From the NCBI RefSeq assembly GCF_902712875.1, contig NZ_LR743509.1:2866001-2930000 (forward strand): a stretch of 64,000 bases of DNA, in the 5' to 3' direction. The DNA is from Hyphomicrobium sp. ghe19 (GTDB lineage: Bacteria > Pseudomonadota > Alphaproteobacteria > Rhizobiales > Hyphomicrobiaceae). The notes beneath the pieces were generated by a model. That model had not been told where the DNA came from, ran no database searches, and saw nothing but the letters and a program-made list of their open reading frames with translations. Position 1 is the stretch's first letter; each line of letters opens with the position of its first letter. The position numbers and the translations under genes were made by a program. Below, one piece after another: positions 1-10,228 of the stretch.

Positions 1-1282
1 CGGGACCAAGCCGAGCGCGACGTTGACCGTCGACAACAAGCAGGTCCAGCTTTCGGTGCGTTCCGGCAGCATTGGCCCTGACGTGATCGACGTCGCCAAT
101 CTATACAAAGATACCGGCTGCTTCACGTACGATCCCGGATTCACCTCAACGGCGAACTGCAAGAGCTCGATCACCTATATCGACGGCGATAAGGGCGAAC
201 TTCTCTATCGCGGCTATCCGATCGATCAGCTTGCGGAAAATACCAATTTCTTGGCCGTCTGCTATCTGCTGCTTTACGGCGAGTTGCCGACAAACGGCGA
301 GTTCATCAATTTCCGCAAGACCATCACGAACCATACGATGGTTCACGAGCAGATGACGCGGTTCTTCACCGGCTACCGGCGTGACGCGCATCCGATGGCG
401 GTCATGGTGGGCACGGTCGGTGCGTTGTCATCGTTCTATCACGACTCGACGGACATCAACGATACGGCGCAGCGCGAGGTCGCGAGCCAGCGCATGATCG
501 CCAAGATGCCGACGATCGCGGCAATGGCCTACAAATATTCGATGGGTCAGCCTTTCATCTATCCTCGCAACGATCTCGACTACACGTCCAATTTCCTTCA
601 GATGTGCTTCGCCGTTCCGTGCGAGCCCTACATCGTCAATCCGATTATTTCGCGGGCGCTGGATCGCATCTTCATCCTGCACGCCGATCACGAGCAGAAT
701 GCCTCCACCTCAACGGTGCGTCTGGCAGGCTCATCGGGAGCCAATCCTTTCGCGTGCATCTCGGCCGGCATCGCTTGCCTTTGGGGTCCCGCGCACGGCG
801 GCGCCAACGAAGCTGCGCTGAACATGCTGAAGGAAATCGGCACCGTCGATCGCGTTCCTGAATTCGTAAAGCGCGCCAAGGACAAGTCGTCCGGCTTCCG
901 GCTGATGGGCTTCGGCCATCGCGTCTACAAGAACTACGATCCGCGCGCCAAGGTGATGCAGAAGACCTGTCACGAAGTGCTCGATGCACTCGGCCACGGC
1001 GACGATCCTCTGCTAAAGGTCGCGTTGGAGCTCGAGCGCATTGCGCTTCAGGACGAATACTTCATCGAGAAGAAGCTCTACCCGAATATCGACTTCTATT
1101 CGGGCATCACGCTCAGAGCGATGGGCTTCCCGGTCGATATGTTCACTGTGCTGTTCGCAGTCGCGCGCACGGTCGGATGGATTGCGCAGTGGAAGGAAAT
1201 GATCGAGGATCCGGAGCAGCGCATCGGCCGCCCGCGCCAGCTCTACATCGGACCGCCGCGGCGCGATTTCCCGGCCGCCTGA
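1..1282 (+). CDS. gltA: Citrate synthase, 5' end cut by window edge
   Basis: Condenses oxaloacetate and acetyl-CoA to citrate, the entry step of the TCA cycle in the cytoplasm. The visible 426 residues are open from base 2. A TTG at 23 exists, but in-frame codons before it (GTKPSAT...) look like the usual N-terminal beta region, so the true start lies outside the window. Type II bacterial citrate synthase motifs are present: HADHEQNAS, the active-site His in [10 protein letters not shown], the second His in [16 protein letters not shown], and the Asp in NIDFYSG. The gene ends with TGA at 1280-1282. Its last 40 bases overlap the end of the convergent lpxI-lpxB gene, so the two transcripts must be antisense at their 3' ends. 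Identification is firm. Confidence 0.96.
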   Translation, partial: GTKPSATLTVDNKQVQLSVRSGSIGPDVIDVANLYKDTGCFTYDPGFTSTANCKSSITYIDGDKGELLYRGYPIDQLAENTNFLAVCYLLLYGELPTNGEFINFRKTITNHTMVHEQMTRFFTGYRRDAHPMAVMVGTVGALSSFYHDSTDINDTAQREVASQRMIAKMPTIAAMAYKYSMGQPFIYPRNDLDYTSNFLQMCFAVPCEPYIVNPIISRALDRIFILHADHEQNASTSTVRLAGSSGANPFACISAGIACLWGPAHGGANEAALNMLKEIGTVDRVPEFVKRAKDKSSGFRLMGFGHRVYKNYDPRAKVMQKTCHEVLDALGHGDDPLLKVALELERIALQDEYFIEKKLYPNIDFYSGITLRAMGFPVDMFTVLFAVARTVGWIAQWKEMIEDPEQRIGRPRQLYIGPPRRDFPAA

Positions 1283-3732
1283 CCCGCGACGACCGATAAA
1301 ACGACATTTGCCGCAGCCTCGCTCGGGCTCGAGGCGGTGAGGCGAAGCTTTTCCGGCGCCAGGGTAAGGCCATCGAGTTGCGCCGAGCGGGCAGCCGTAT
1401 CGCCCAGAAGCGGCTCGATGGCGTTCGCGAGATTTTCGGCCGTGCACGCTTCCTGCAGATATTCCGGATAGACGTTCTTGCCGATCACGAGGTTGGCCAG
1501 CACGACGCTCGGCACCTTCAGCAGGAACCGCAGGTTCGCCATTACCGCGTCGACCTTGTAGGCAACGACGGACGGCGTGCCCGCGAGCGCAAGCTCAAGC
1601 GTTACGGTGCCCGATGCCGCAAGCGCGGCGCGCGCAAGACGCATGGCGGCGTACTTATCGTCCGTGTCGACGATGCGCGGTTTCGGCGTCCATGCCGCCG
1701 TCTTGGCGGCGATGCGGTCTCGCAAGTGGCGGACCGCCGGAATGACGACCTCAATCGGGCCCTTGGCCGATGAGACGCGCGCGACCGCCTCGCCGAACAC
1801 ATCGATCAGCCGCTCGACCTCCGACGTCCGGCTTCCGGGCAAGACGAGAAGAACCGGGCGATCCGGTGCGATACCGAGGCGCGCAGCGAGGCCGCTCGCA
1901 TCCGCATTTTGGATGTCGTCGAGCTTCTCGATCAGCGGATGACCGACGTAGGTGCACGGCGGGCCGCCGAGACGCGCGTGCGCTTCCGGCTCGAACGGCA
2001 GAAGCGCTAAGATATGATCGACGTAGGGCCGCATTCTCTTGGCGCGTCCTGGACGCCAGGCCCAGACGCTCGGGCTCACATAATCGACGATCGGAATATG
2101 CGGCGCGCGCTTCCTGATGCGCTTCGCAATCGGGTGCGTAAATTCAGGGCTGTCGATGATGACGACGACGTCGGGTGCGAAAGCGACGGCTGCATCGACG
2201 GTCTGATAGACGCGGCGCAGGATACGCGGAAGCTTCGGCAATATGGACAGCGGGCCCATGACTGCCACGTCTTCGATGGGAAAGAGCGAGCGAAAGCCTT
2301 CGTGCGCCATCTCCTCGCCGCCGACACCGGAGAAGACGATCGGCTCGGGATGCAGGTTCGCGAGGGCCTTGATCAGTTTGCCGCCGAGCGCGTCGCCCGA
2401 GTGCTCACCGGCCACCAGGAATATTTTCAATGGCTTTGGTCCCTCTGCCAACGCCTCGCTAGGCTTCGAACCCTCAGGCGCCGCGACAAACATCGCGGAT
2501 CGGTTTGCCAACTGAATGACTGGGGAGGATTTTGCGAGACTGGAGCCGTTCGCCGTGATTGCGACGCCGATCAGGTGAGCGTTTTGAGCTGCACTGATCA
2601 GAGCTTCGTCGAGCCGGTAACCCGGTCCGACGACCAAGACGCCACGGCGACGCGTATTTTTACCGCGAAGCGTCCGCACGCGTTCTGCGACGGCGATGGG
2701 TTCTTCCGAGGAGCCGACTGCGAAGACGCGCCCGCCGTCGATGACTACAGCCGAGCCGCCGCCGAACGATGAGAGCGCCGATAAGACGCCAGTCGCTCGT
2801 GCGATATCGGCTTCGGCCGAGGGGTTCATTGGAAAATCGCCCAAGGTCCGTGTTTGGATATTCGGAGCGCGTGCCGGTTCCGTTTGGCTTTCCCCGGCCT
2901 TGATACCGGCGACGAACAACCCCCGCTCATCGGCGAGCGCGATCATCTCAGAACGGTTGGCGGCGAGGACGTGATCGGCCATGACGGCGATGCCGCAAAG
3001 CCCGGCTGCGTCGGCCAGGGCGACTGTATTCGGTCCGATTGCCGGAAGATCAACCCGCAAATCCTGACCGGGCTTCGGACGCTTCACGAGAACGCCGTAA
3101 CGTTCGCGATCGCCGCGGGCCGCGCGCGCTTCGGCGACGCGCTTCAGCATGCGGTCGGTGCCTTCGGCGCCTTCGATCGCCTCGATGCGGCCGCGGCTGA
3201 CGACCACCGCTTGACCGATATCGTACCGGCCGAGAGCGGCGACGAGATCGAAGCCGCGTGCGATGTCTGCCGCGTTTTCCGCCGAGGCCGAGGCTTTCGT
3301 CAGGTTGCCGCCGCCGACGAGCAGCTCCGGCGCGACTTCATCGACGCCGACGATGCGAAGGCCGAGCGCTTCGAATTGGGCGAGTACGCCCCTGAGGACC
3401 GCATCATCGCCGCCGGCCTTCAGGAGCTTCACCACTGCCGGTGCGAGACGGAGAAATGCGAGATCCGGACGCGCGGTCAGAAACGAAGGCCGCCGATAAC
3501 CGCCGAGCAACAGCGCATCGCTGATGCCGGCCCGTCTGAATGCCGCCATCGCGCGGCCAGGCTGAGCCCAGTTGACGATCGTATGTTGAAACGCCGCCAG
3601 CGCCGGGTCGGCTGCGCCTTCGACCATGACGACGTGAACCTCGCCGCCGCGGCGCGTAACGCTTTGAGCGACTTCGAGAGGAAGCGAGCCTGCGCCAGCG
3701 ATGATCCCGATGCGCCTCATCGGACCGTCCAT
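1243..3732 (-). CDS. lpxI-lpxB: Fused UDP-2,3-diacylglucosamine pyrophosphatase (LpxI) and lipid-A-disaccharide synthase (LpxB)
   Basis: One uninterrupted frame of about 829 residues carries two consecutive lipid A enzymes. Residues ~5-279 are LpxI/DUF1009 (start [14 protein letters not shown], later [12 protein letters not shown] with the likely catalytic Asp ~228). Residues ~302-419 resemble a second, degenerate copy of the LpxI C-terminal half. Residues ~435-829 are LpxB, a GT19 glycosyltransferase ([29 protein letters not shown]). LpxI cleaves UDP-2,3-diacyl-GlcN to lipid X, and LpxB joins lipid X to another UDP-diacyl-GlcN, so the fusion joins successive steps. The gene follows lpxA directly (lpxA stop 3741-3743). 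Candidate starts are ATG at 3732 or 3720; I chose 3732, weakly. No stop codon or convincing ribosome site separates the two halves. Confidence 0.93.
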   Translation of the reverse strand: MDGPMRRIGIIAGAGSLPLEVAQSVTRRGGEVHVVMVEGAADPALAAFQHTIVNWAQPGRAMAAFRRAGISDALLLGGYRRPSFLTARPDLAFLRLAPAVVKLLKAGGDDAVLRGVLAQFEALGLRIVGVDEVAPELLVGGGNLTKASASAENAADIARGFDLVAALGRYDIGQAVVVSRGRIEAIEGAEGTDRMLKRVAEARAARGDRERYGVLVKRPKPGQDLRVDLPAIGPNTVALADAAGLCGIAVMADHVLAANRSEMIALADERGLFVAGIKAGESQTEPARAPNIQTRTLGDFPMNPSAEADIARATGVLSALSSFGGGSAVVIDGGRVFAVGSSEEPIAVAERVRTLRGKNTRRRGVLVVGPGYRLDEALISAAQNAHLIGVAITANGSSLAKSSPVIQLANRSAMFVAAPEGSKPSEALAEGPKPLKIFLVAGEHSGDALGGKLIKALANLHPEPIVFSGVGGEEMAHEGFRSLFPIEDVAVMGPLSILPKLPRILRRVYQTVDAAVAFAPDVVVIIDSPEFTHPIAKRIRKRAPHIPIVDYVSPSVWAWRPGRAKRMRPYVDHILALLPFEPEAHARLGGPPCTYVGHPLIEKLDDIQNADASGLAARLGIAPDRPVLLVLPGSRTSEVERLIDVFGEAVARVSSAKGPIEVVIPAVRHLRDRIAAKTAAWTPKPRIVDTDDKYAAMRLARAALAASGTVTLELALAGTPSVVAYKVDAVMANLRFLLKVPSVVLANLVIGKNVYPEYLQEACTAENLANAIEPLLGDTAARSAQLDGLTLAPEKLRLTASSPSEAAANVVLSVVAGQAAGKSRRGGPM

Positions 3733-3740
3733 GGGCGTTT

Positions 3741-4547
3741 TCAGCTCTCTTCGCCGTTCTTCGGCGTGCACAGCGAACGCTTGCCGCCCTGGCGAATGAA
3801 CGCGAGGATTTCCTGCACGGAGGCATGGCCCGCGAACTCTTCGGCGACATCTTCCACGCGTTCGCTCAGCGTGCCTTCAGCGGCGAACAACAGCCGGTAG
3901 GCGCGGCGGAGATCGTGAATATCGTTGCGGGAAAAACCACGCCGCTGCAGGCCGACAATGTTGAGGCCCGAAAGATAGGCGCGATTGCCGATCGCCATGC
4001 CGTACGGAATGAGATCGTTCTCGAGACCCGACATGCCGCCGACGAAGGCGTGATGACCGACGCGGGCGTACTGAATGACCGCGGCGCCGCCGCCGATGAT
4101 CGCAAAATCGCCGACGTTGCAATGGCCCGCGAGCATGACGTTATTGGAAAAAATCACCCCGTCACCGACGTGGCAATCGTGGCCGACGTGGCTGTTCGCA
4201 AGGAATGCGCAGCCGTTGCCGACGATCGTGACCGAACCGCCGCCCGCGGTGCCGGGGTTCATCGTTACGCCTTCGCGAATGATGCAGTCCGACCCGACGG
4301 TCAGCGAGCAGGGCTCGCCCTTGTATTTCAAATCCTGCGGCTGATGGCCGATCGACGCGAACGGGAAAATGCGCGTTCCAGCGCCGATCTCCGTCGTTCC
4401 GGCGACGACGACGTGGCTCACGAGCTCGACGCGCTCGCCGAGCGTTACATCGCGGCCGACGACACAGAAGGGCCCGACCTTTACGCCTGCGGCTAGCTTA
4501 GCCCCGTCTTCGACGACGGCCGTCGGATGGACTTCCACTTCAGCCAT
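3741..4547 (-). CDS. lpxA: Acyl-[ACP]-UDP-N-acetylglucosamine O-acyltransferase
   Basis: First committed step of lipid A synthesis: transfers a 3-hydroxyacyl chain from ACP to UDP-GlcNAc in the cytoplasm. The 268-residue protein has the left-handed beta-helix hexapeptide pattern through its first ~190 residues. It carries the [11 protein letters not shown] motif with the catalytic His, [19 protein letters not shown], and a C-terminal helical domain ([20 protein letters not shown]). A TTG start at 4559 is possible, but the ATG at 4547 is preferred because it opens [12 protein letters not shown] and overlaps the fabZ end by only 8 bases. It sits in the order lpxD-fabZ-lpxA-lpxI/B, so it is probably translationally coupled within the lipid A operon. 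Confidence 0.97.
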   Translation of the reverse strand: MAEVEVHPTAVVEDGAKLAAGVKVGPFCVVGRDVTLGERVELVSHVVVAGTTEIGAGTRIFPFASIGHQPQDLKYKGEPCSLTVGSDCIIREGVTMNPGTAGGGSVTIVGNGCAFLANSHVGHDCHVGDGVIFSNNVMLAGHCNVGDFAIIGGGAAVIQYARVGHHAFVGGMSGLENDLIPYGMAIGNRAYLSGLNIVGLQRRGFSRNDIHDLRRAYRLLFAAEGTLSERVEDVAEEFAGHASVQEILAFIRQGGKRSLCTPKNGEES

Positions 4548-5043
4548 TTTGGCTCGCAAATGCGCGGGCGTCGGCGGTGTCTGCCAGCATGGCGCTGATT
4601 TCGGCCTCTGCTACGGTTTTACCGTTGACCTTCGCTTCGCACTTGAAGCGCCACACGCGGCCACGATTGCGGACCTTGCGCACGTGGTAGTGGAGCTGGT
4701 CGCCGGGCAGGACGGGTTTGCGAAACTTGGCGTTATCGATGCCCATGAAATAGACGAGCTCGGCTTTGTAATCGTGGCCGACATTCGAAACGCAGAGCGC
4801 GCCTGCCGTCTGGGCGAGGCCCTCGATGATGAGCACGCCCGGCATCACGGGAAACTGCGGGAAGTGGCCTTGAAAGAACGGCTCGTTGATCGTGACGTTC
4901 TTGACGCCGACGCAGCTCTCGTCGCCATCCATGTCGTACATCCTGTCGACCAGCAGGAACGGATAGCGATGCGGCAGAAGCTTCATCACCCGGTTGATAT
5001 CCGCGGTGCCCAGGGATTTGACCGCCGTTGCCTTGCCTTCCAT
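4540..5043 (-). CDS. fabZ: (3R)-hydroxyacyl-[ACP] dehydratase
   Basis: Dehydrates 3-hydroxyacyl-ACP in type II fatty acid synthesis and competes with LpxA and LpxD for 3-hydroxyacyl-ACP. The 167-residue protein has the hot-dog fold signature [12 protein letters not shown], the catalytic His in [12 protein letters not shown] and the catalytic Glu in [12 protein letters not shown]. The frame is open further upstream to 5127, but that would run into lpxD. The ATG at 5043 lies 49 bases after the lpxD stop and has a GGAGC ribosome site about 8 bases before it. The family is normally 140-170 residues, matching this start. It lies between lpxD and lpxA as in many Gram-negative bacteria. Confidence 0.96.
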   Translation of the reverse strand: MEGKATAVKSLGTADINRVMKLLPHRYPFLLVDRMYDMDGDESCVGVKNVTINEPFFQGHFPQFPVMPGVLIIEGLAQTAGALCVSNVGHDYKAELVYFMGIDNAKFRKPVLPGDQLHYHVRKVRNRGRVWRFKCEAKVNGKTVAEAEISAMLADTADARAFASQNG

Positions 5044-5092
5044 CGTCGTGTGCTCCAAAAAATTTATGCTCGCCGACCGAGCCTGCCGGGCG

Positions 5093-6154
5093 TCAGCCTT
5101 CTTCAGGCTCCGGCGTACCGTCCTCATAGCTGTCTTTATCGCGCGCGACGAGCCGCTTGATCATGGCCTGTTCACGGGCGGATTCACGCAGCGGCTTTGC
5201 CGGAGTGCCGAAATAACGGGCGCCCGGCGGCACGTCGTGCGTCGGGTGCGAGGCCCCGCCGACTTGTGCGCCGCTTCCGATCTTGATGTGGCCCACAGTT
5301 CCCGATTGGCCGCCCATGACGACAAAGTCGCCAAGTTCGGTCGAGCCCGAGATGCCGCACATCGATACGATCACGCAATGGCGACCGATGATGACGTTGT
5401 GCCCGATCTGGACGAGATTATCAATTTTCGAGCCCTCGCCGATGATCGTATCCTTAAGGGCACCTCTGTCTATGGTTGTATTTGCCCCAATCTCCACGTC
5501 GTCCTGGACGATCACCCGGCCGATCTGAGGCACCTTGAGGTGGCCCGTGCGTCCCATGGCGAAGCCGAAGCCGTCCTGACCAATCCGGACGCCGGAATGG
5601 ATGATGACCCGGTCGCCGACGAGCGCGTGCGTAACGGTCGCCAGCGGGCCGATGAAGCAACCGCGCCCGATTGTGACACGCGCCCCGATCACCGCGCCGG
5701 CCGCGATACGCGTTCCGGCCCCGATTTGAGCCTCACGGCCGATAATGGCGCCAGGTTCGATCATGACGCCAGCTTCAAGGATCGCTGTCGGATCGACGGG
5801 CGGCGCGCCGGCAGTCGTCACCAGCGGCTGCATGGCGGCGGGATAGAACAGCGCCAGGGCGCGGGCGAAGCCGTGATAGGGCTGCTTGGTGATCAGCGCC
5901 GTCGTTCCGGCCGGAACGCGGTCGGCGATCGCCGGAATGACGAGACAGGCGCCAGCCTTCGTCGCGTCGAGCTGGGACAAATACTTTTTGTTGTCGATGA
6001 AGGAGATGTGGCTCGGACCCGCTTCGAACAGCGGGCGCACGTCATCGATTTTGACCGTCGCATCTGCGCCGTTCGCGATTTCCGCGCCTGCAGCCGCCGC
6101 GACTTCCGAGAGTGCATACGGCCCGGCACGTTCAAAGAATCCGGGATGCTCCAT
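5093..6154 (-). CDS. lpxD: UDP-3-O-(3-hydroxyacyl)glucosamine N-acyltransferase
   Basis: Third step of lipid A synthesis: adds the N-linked hydroxyacyl chain to UDP-3-O-acyl-glucosamine. The 353-residue protein has an N-terminal uridine-binding domain ([25 protein letters not shown], with the aromatic-rich stretch near residues 85-110). A long hexapeptide beta-helix follows, with the catalytic His in [11 protein letters not shown] and the motif [20 protein letters not shown]. The ATG at 6154 is chosen over an upstream start at 6256 because GGAGG stands 7 bases before it and the encoded N-terminus ([11 protein letters not shown]) fits the family. It is separated from bamA by a terminator hairpin (6282-6308), so lpxD-fabZ-lpxA-lpxI/B probably has its own promoter. 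No skp gene lies between bamA and lpxD. Confidence 0.97.
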   Translation of the reverse strand: MEHPGFFERAGPYALSEVAAAAGAEIANGADATVKIDDVRPLFEAGPSHISFIDNKKYLSQLDATKAGACLVIPAIADRVPAGTTALITKQPYHGFARALALFYPAAMQPLVTTAGAPPVDPTAILEAGVMIEPGAIIGREAQIGAGTRIAAGAVIGARVTIGRGCFIGPLATVTHALVGDRVIIHSGVRIGQDGFGFAMGRTGHLKVPQIGRVIVQDDVEIGANTTIDRGALKDTIIGEGSKIDNLVQIGHNVIIGRHCVIVSMCGISGSTELGDFVVMGGQSGTVGHIKIGSGAQVGGASHPTHDVPPGARYFGTPAKPLRESAREQAMIKRLVARDKDSYEDGTPEPEEG

Positions 6155-6279
6155 AACGCCGCCTCCGGTCCGCTTTTGTTTCAGATCTGTCAATGTTGGA
6201 AGCGTTGAATGAACGACCCGAAGGATGTTGGCAAGACCCTGGGGAGAATAGCCCATTCAAGTAGGTGATAACTCAATGA

Positions 6280-6308
6280 AAAAGAGCGGCGCTTTTGACG
6301 CCGCTCTT
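6280..6308 (-). terminator. Rho-independent terminator of bamA
   Basis: A 10-bp perfect stem (6282-6291 with 6299-6308) with a 7-base loop is followed on the minus strand by a run of T (bases 6283-6279 read in reverse). It lies 36 bases past the bamA stop and before lpxD, so it ends transcription from bamA. Confidence 0.8.
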
Positions 6309-6343
6309 CAAAAGTCAAGTCGCTCGACCGTTCGGCTCAGACT

Positions 6344-8740
6344 TTAGAACTTCGTCTGGGCGCCGAAGCGGAAGAACTGCGTCTCGTCGTAAGCCTGCTT
6401 CGTCAGGACCTTCGCGAAGTCCATACGCAGCGGGCCGACGGGCGAGTTCCACATCAAGCTGCCGCCGACCGACGAACGGACGGAGTCGCTGTCAGCCAAC
6501 GTGTCCGTGCCAACCGACGCGATTGCACGCTTTGCACCTGCCGTCGCGTCCCACAGCGAACCGGCGTCGGCGAAGACGGCGGCGCTGATGCCGAGATCGT
6601 CAGGCACGTAAGGGATCGGGAAGCGGACTTCAGCAGTCGCAGCCCAGTACTTCTGGCCGCCAAGCGCATCCGAATTCGGCGAACCTGGACCGATGTCACG
6701 CGGGCCATAGCCCGAGCGGTCAAAGCCGCGGACCGTTTCGCCGCCCTTGAAGAAGGTGTCCAGTAGCCGAACGTCTTCGCCGCCCCAGCCTTGGATCACG
6801 CCGCCGATGGCGCGGCCGACAAAGGTGATCTTGTCGGTGATGGGGTAATAGAAGCGACCTTCAGCATTGACGCGCCAGTACTGAGCGTCGCCACCGAGGC
6901 CGGCGAAGTCGTTGGCGACCTCGATGTAATAGCCGCGGTTCGGGTTCTGCGCGTTGTTACGCTTGTCGTAGCTGATCGTGGTGCCGATTAGCGACGTCCA
7001 GTAGCCGCTGTCTTTGCAGTCGGGAGTAGTATTAAGTGCGAAATTAGTCGCGCCGCAAGCTTCCTTGATCGCAGCAGAAGCGTCGTTGGAGACGTCGAAG
7101 ATTTCGTCGCGCGAGATCGAGTAGGCCGTCTGCATCCAAAGGTTTTCTGCGATCGGGAAGCCGAGACGGACAGCGCCGCCCATCTTCTTCTGTTCGAAGC
7201 CGGACTGCTGCGTGTAGTCGAGCTGCTTATAGAAGAGATCGAAGCCAGCAGAGAGGTTGCGGTCGAGGAAGCGCGGCTCGGTGAACGAGAAGTCCGCCTG
7301 CAACCGCTCGAAGGAGCCTGCGAGTTTCAGTCGAACGAACTGGCCGTTGCCGAACAGGTTGCGCTCGGTGATCGACACGTCGCCGATCACGCCTTCACTC
7401 GTCGAATAGCCGGCGCCGAACGAGAGTTCGCCTGTCGACTGTTCTTCAACAACCACGTCGAGAACGACGCGATCGGGTGCCGATCCGGGACGCCGCTTGA
7501 CGTCGACGTTCTTGAACAAGCCGAGCGACTGCAATCGCTTCTTCGCGCGGTCGACCATGAGGCTGTTGAAGGCGTCGCCTTCAGCCAAACGGAATTCGCG
7601 ACGGATGACGAAGTCTTTGGTACGCGAGTTGCCGATGACGTTGATGCGCTCGATGTAAACGCGCGGGCCTTCGTCAACGACGTAGGTGATCGCGATCGTG
7701 TGGCTCGCGGCATCCGGGATCGGGCGCGGACGAACGCGCGCAAAGGCATAGCCCTTATCCGCGATGCTGAGCGTCAGCCGCTCGGACGTCTTGTCGATCT
7801 GAGAGGCGTCGTAGACCGTGCCGCTTTGCGTCAGCAGATCTGACGTGAGCGAGCTGCCGTCGATATCCGGCAGAGAGCTTTCGACGTTGATCGCACCGAA
7901 GGTATATGGCTGGCCTTCGTCGATCGCGAACGTGATCAGGAAGCCCGAACCATCGGGATCGATTTCAGCATTCGCGGCCGTGACGGTCGCGTCGGGATAG
8001 CCGTTCTTGAGATAGTACTGACGGACGAGCTCGCGATCGAGATTCATACGATCGGGATCGTAGATCGACGTGCCCTTCAGGAAGTCGAACCAGCCGACCT
8101 GCGTCGTCGAGATGACGTCGCGGAGCTGGCTATCGGAGAATGCGTGGTTGCCCACGAAGTTGATGCCCTTAACCTTGGTCGCGTTGCCTTCGTCGATTTC
8201 GAAGACGAGGTTCACGCGGTCTTGCTCGAGCTGAATGATTTTCGGCTCGACGCTGGCAGCGAAGCGGCCCTGCCTGCGGTAGACGTCCAGAATACGCTGC
8301 ACGTCGCCCTGCGCCTTGGCGCGGGTGAAGACGGAGCGCGGCTTCAGCTGGACTTCACCCGTCAAGGTCGCGGTGTCGACCTCGCTGTTGCCTTCGAAGG
8401 CAACCTGGTTGATGACCGGATTTTCTTTGACCGTGATGACGACGGTCGAGCCCTTGTAGTCCATCGAGACGTCGGCGAAGAGGCCGGTCCCGAACAGGGC
8501 CTTGATCGACGCATCGATCTTGGAGGCATTGTATGCATCGCCCGCACTGAACTGCAGGTACGAGCGCACGGTTTCAGGTTCGACGCGCCGATTACCGACG
8601 ACTTCGATGTTCTTGATCACGCTTTGGGCAGACGCAGCACCTGAAATCCAGGCGGCATCACCCATGGCGACCATCGGCGAGAGAACTAGAAGCGCCAAAA
8701 CAAGGCGCAGTCCCGCCAAGATGATCTTAAATTTCTGCAT
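6344..8740 (-). CDS. bamA: Outer membrane protein assembly factor BamA
   Basis: Central pore of the BAM complex that folds beta-barrel proteins into the outer membrane. The protein is 798 residues, the usual length. An N-terminal signal segment ends near ASAQS (~residue 39). Five POTRA repeats follow (~residues 40-435; repeated patterns such as KNIEVVGNRRVEPETVRSYL and ERINVIGNSRTKDFVIRREF), then a C-terminal 16-strand barrel (~450-798). Barrel motifs include GGETVRGFDRSGYGPRD (the conserved VRGF loop) and a C-terminal aromatic end FFRFGAQTKF. It lies between rseP and lpxD, a conserved envelope cluster, and is followed by a strong terminator. Confidence 0.98.
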   Translation of the reverse strand: MQKFKIILAGLRLVLALLVLSPMVAMGDAAWISGAASAQSVIKNIEVVGNRRVEPETVRSYLQFSAGDAYNASKIDASIKALFGTGLFADVSMDYKGSTVVITVKENPVINQVAFEGNSEVDTATLTGEVQLKPRSVFTRAKAQGDVQRILDVYRRQGRFAASVEPKIIQLEQDRVNLVFEIDEGNATKVKGINFVGNHAFSDSQLRDVISTTQVGWFDFLKGTSIYDPDRMNLDRELVRQYYLKNGYPDATVTAANAEIDPDGSGFLITFAIDEGQPYTFGAINVESSLPDIDGSSLTSDLLTQSGTVYDASQIDKTSERLTLSIADKGYAFARVRPRPIPDAASHTIAITYVVDEGPRVYIERINVIGNSRTKDFVIRREFRLAEGDAFNSLMVDRAKKRLQSLGLFKNVDVKRRPGSAPDRVVLDVVVEEQSTGELSFGAGYSTSEGVIGDVSITERNLFGNGQFVRLKLAGSFERLQADFSFTEPRFLDRNLSAGFDLFYKQLDYTQQSGFEQKKMGGAVRLGFPIAENLWMQTAYSISRDEIFDVSNDASAAIKEACGATNFALNTTPDCKDSGYWTSLIGTTISYDKRNNAQNPNRGYYIEVANDFAGLGGDAQYWRVNAEGRFYYPITDKITFVGRAIGGVIQGWGGEDVRLLDTFFKGGETVRGFDRSGYGPRDIGPGSPNSDALGGQKYWAATAEVRFPIPYVPDDLGISAAVFADAGSLWDATAGAKRAIASVGTDTLADSDSVRSSVGGSLMWNSPVGPLRMDFAKVLTKQAYDETQFFRFGAQTKF

Positions 8741-9024
8741 ACGCGGAATAGCCCCCGTGTGCCGCCGACCCCCAATTTCACATGCGCGCTGTCGGCGGCA
8801 GCGTCACACTCATGCGTAGTGTTGTTTTTAGAGTTTTTATTGTTCTTGTCGGTCGTTTCTTATGGTCGTTAAGGCTCTTAGTTCCCACCGCAGCCGATCC
8901 AAGACTTCAACTCGGCCCCCCGATTCGAAGACTTAACCTGCTGCGCACCATACCGCTTTTAACGATTCAGAAAGCCTCCGGAAAGTGGTAAGTTTACGTC
9001 ACTCTACAGGGAATCTGCAGGCGT
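8741..9024. other. rseP-bamA intergenic region
   Basis: About 284 bases without a gene. It includes a notably AT-rich patch around 8815-8880, unlike the surrounding GC-rich coding DNA, so it probably holds the bamA promoter. I could not pick a -35/-10 pair with confidence. Confidence 0.4.
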
Positions 9025-10167
9025 TCAGCCGTTGCCGACCAAACGTCGCCAAACGTTCAAAATGTCGTTGAAATTGACGAAAACCATCAACATCATCAGC
9101 AACGCCAAACCGACCTGGAAGCCCATCTGCTGAAGGCGTTCGCTCGCGGGCTTTCTGCGGATCGCCTCGAACGCGTAGAACATAAGGTGACCACCGTCGA
9201 GGACGGGAATCGGCAGCAGATTCAGGAAGCCAATGTTTGCCGAGATGAAGGCGATCCACCGCAGCATCGGCTCAATTCCAAGCTCGGCGACCTTGGCCGT
9301 CACCTCGGCCATCATGATCGGACCGCCCATTTGCTCGGCAGACTGGCGACGCGTGACGATGTCCCGCAGACCGGCAATCGTCTGCGTTAAATTGACATAG
9401 GTTTCCGAAACGCCGAGAGCTACCGCTTCCGGCAGGCTGACCTGGACGGTTTTGACCTTGTCCGGGGAAATGGCGCGCTGAATGCCGATGAGACCACGCC
9501 TAAACGTCCGGCCCATCGCATCTTTTTGCTCGTCAACGTTTGGCGTCGCATTGAGCGTAATCGTGTCGCCGCCGCGTTGCACGGTAAACTTCAGTTCTTC
9601 GCCGGCGCTCGAGCCCACGATGCGCTGGAGGTCGTCGAACTTATCGATTTTGGTTCCGTCGATCGCGAGGATCGTGTCGCCCGACTTGAAGCCCGCCCGC
9701 TCGGCCGGAGAATTGGCGACGACGGCGTCAACGAGCGGCGGCAAAATGCGGATGCCGACCGTGGCGTTGATTGCCGAATAGAGCACAATCGCCAGGAGGA
9801 AGTTGGCGATCGGTCCGGCCGCGACGACAGCTGCGCGTGCGCCAACGGATTTCGAGTGAAACGCCCCTGCCCGCTCGGCCGGCTTCAGCTGCTTCTCGCC
9901 GCCGAAAGACGACGCGTTTTCGTCGTCGATGAACTTGACGTAGCCACCGAGGGGAATCCACGCGAAGCGCCAGCGCGTTCCGTGCTTGTCGTAAAAGCCA
10001 AAGATTTCAGGCCCGAACCCGATAGAGAAGGTTTTAACAGTGACGCCGCACCAGCGGGCCACCAGAAAATGCCCCAGCTCGTGGATGAAAACGACGAGCG
10101 TCAGCACCAGGAGGAACATGATCCCGTATTGCCAGATCCCACCTGCGAGCGACGTCAAAAATTCCAT
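9025..10167 (-). CDS. rseP: Site-2 RIP metalloprotease RseP
   Basis: Inner-membrane zinc protease that cleaves transmembrane substrates, classically anti-sigma factors and signal peptide remnants. The 380-residue protein has the zinc motif HELGH (His29, Glu30, His33) in the first membrane segment. One PDZ domain follows (~130-205, SPAERAGFKSGDTILAIDG), and the third zinc ligand lies in NLLPIPVLDGGH near the C-terminus, with closing membrane segments. The E. coli protein has two PDZ domains; a single one and ~380 residues is usual for alphaproteobacteria. It lies downstream of dxr and upstream of bamA, as expected in this cluster. Confidence 0.97.
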   Translation of the reverse strand: MEFLTSLAGGIWQYGIMFLLVLTLVVFIHELGHFLVARWCGVTVKTFSIGFGPEIFGFYDKHGTRWRFAWIPLGGYVKFIDDENASSFGGEKQLKPAERAGAFHSKSVGARAAVVAAGPIANFLLAIVLYSAINATVGIRILPPLVDAVVANSPAERAGFKSGDTILAIDGTKIDKFDDLQRIVGSSAGEELKFTVQRGGDTITLNATPNVDEQKDAMGRTFRRGLIGIQRAISPDKVKTVQVSLPEAVALGVSETYVNLTQTIAGLRDIVTRRQSAEQMGGPIMMAEVTAKVAELGIEPMLRWIAFISANIGFLNLLPIPVLDGGHLMFYAFEAIRRKPASERLQQMGFQVGLALLMMLMVFVNFNDILNVWRRLVGNG

Positions 10168-10228
10168 CTGAAAATCCCTTGAGTGCTGAATCGAACAGCG
10201 GAAAGCCCGAGCCTAAGCGCGCGCCGCC

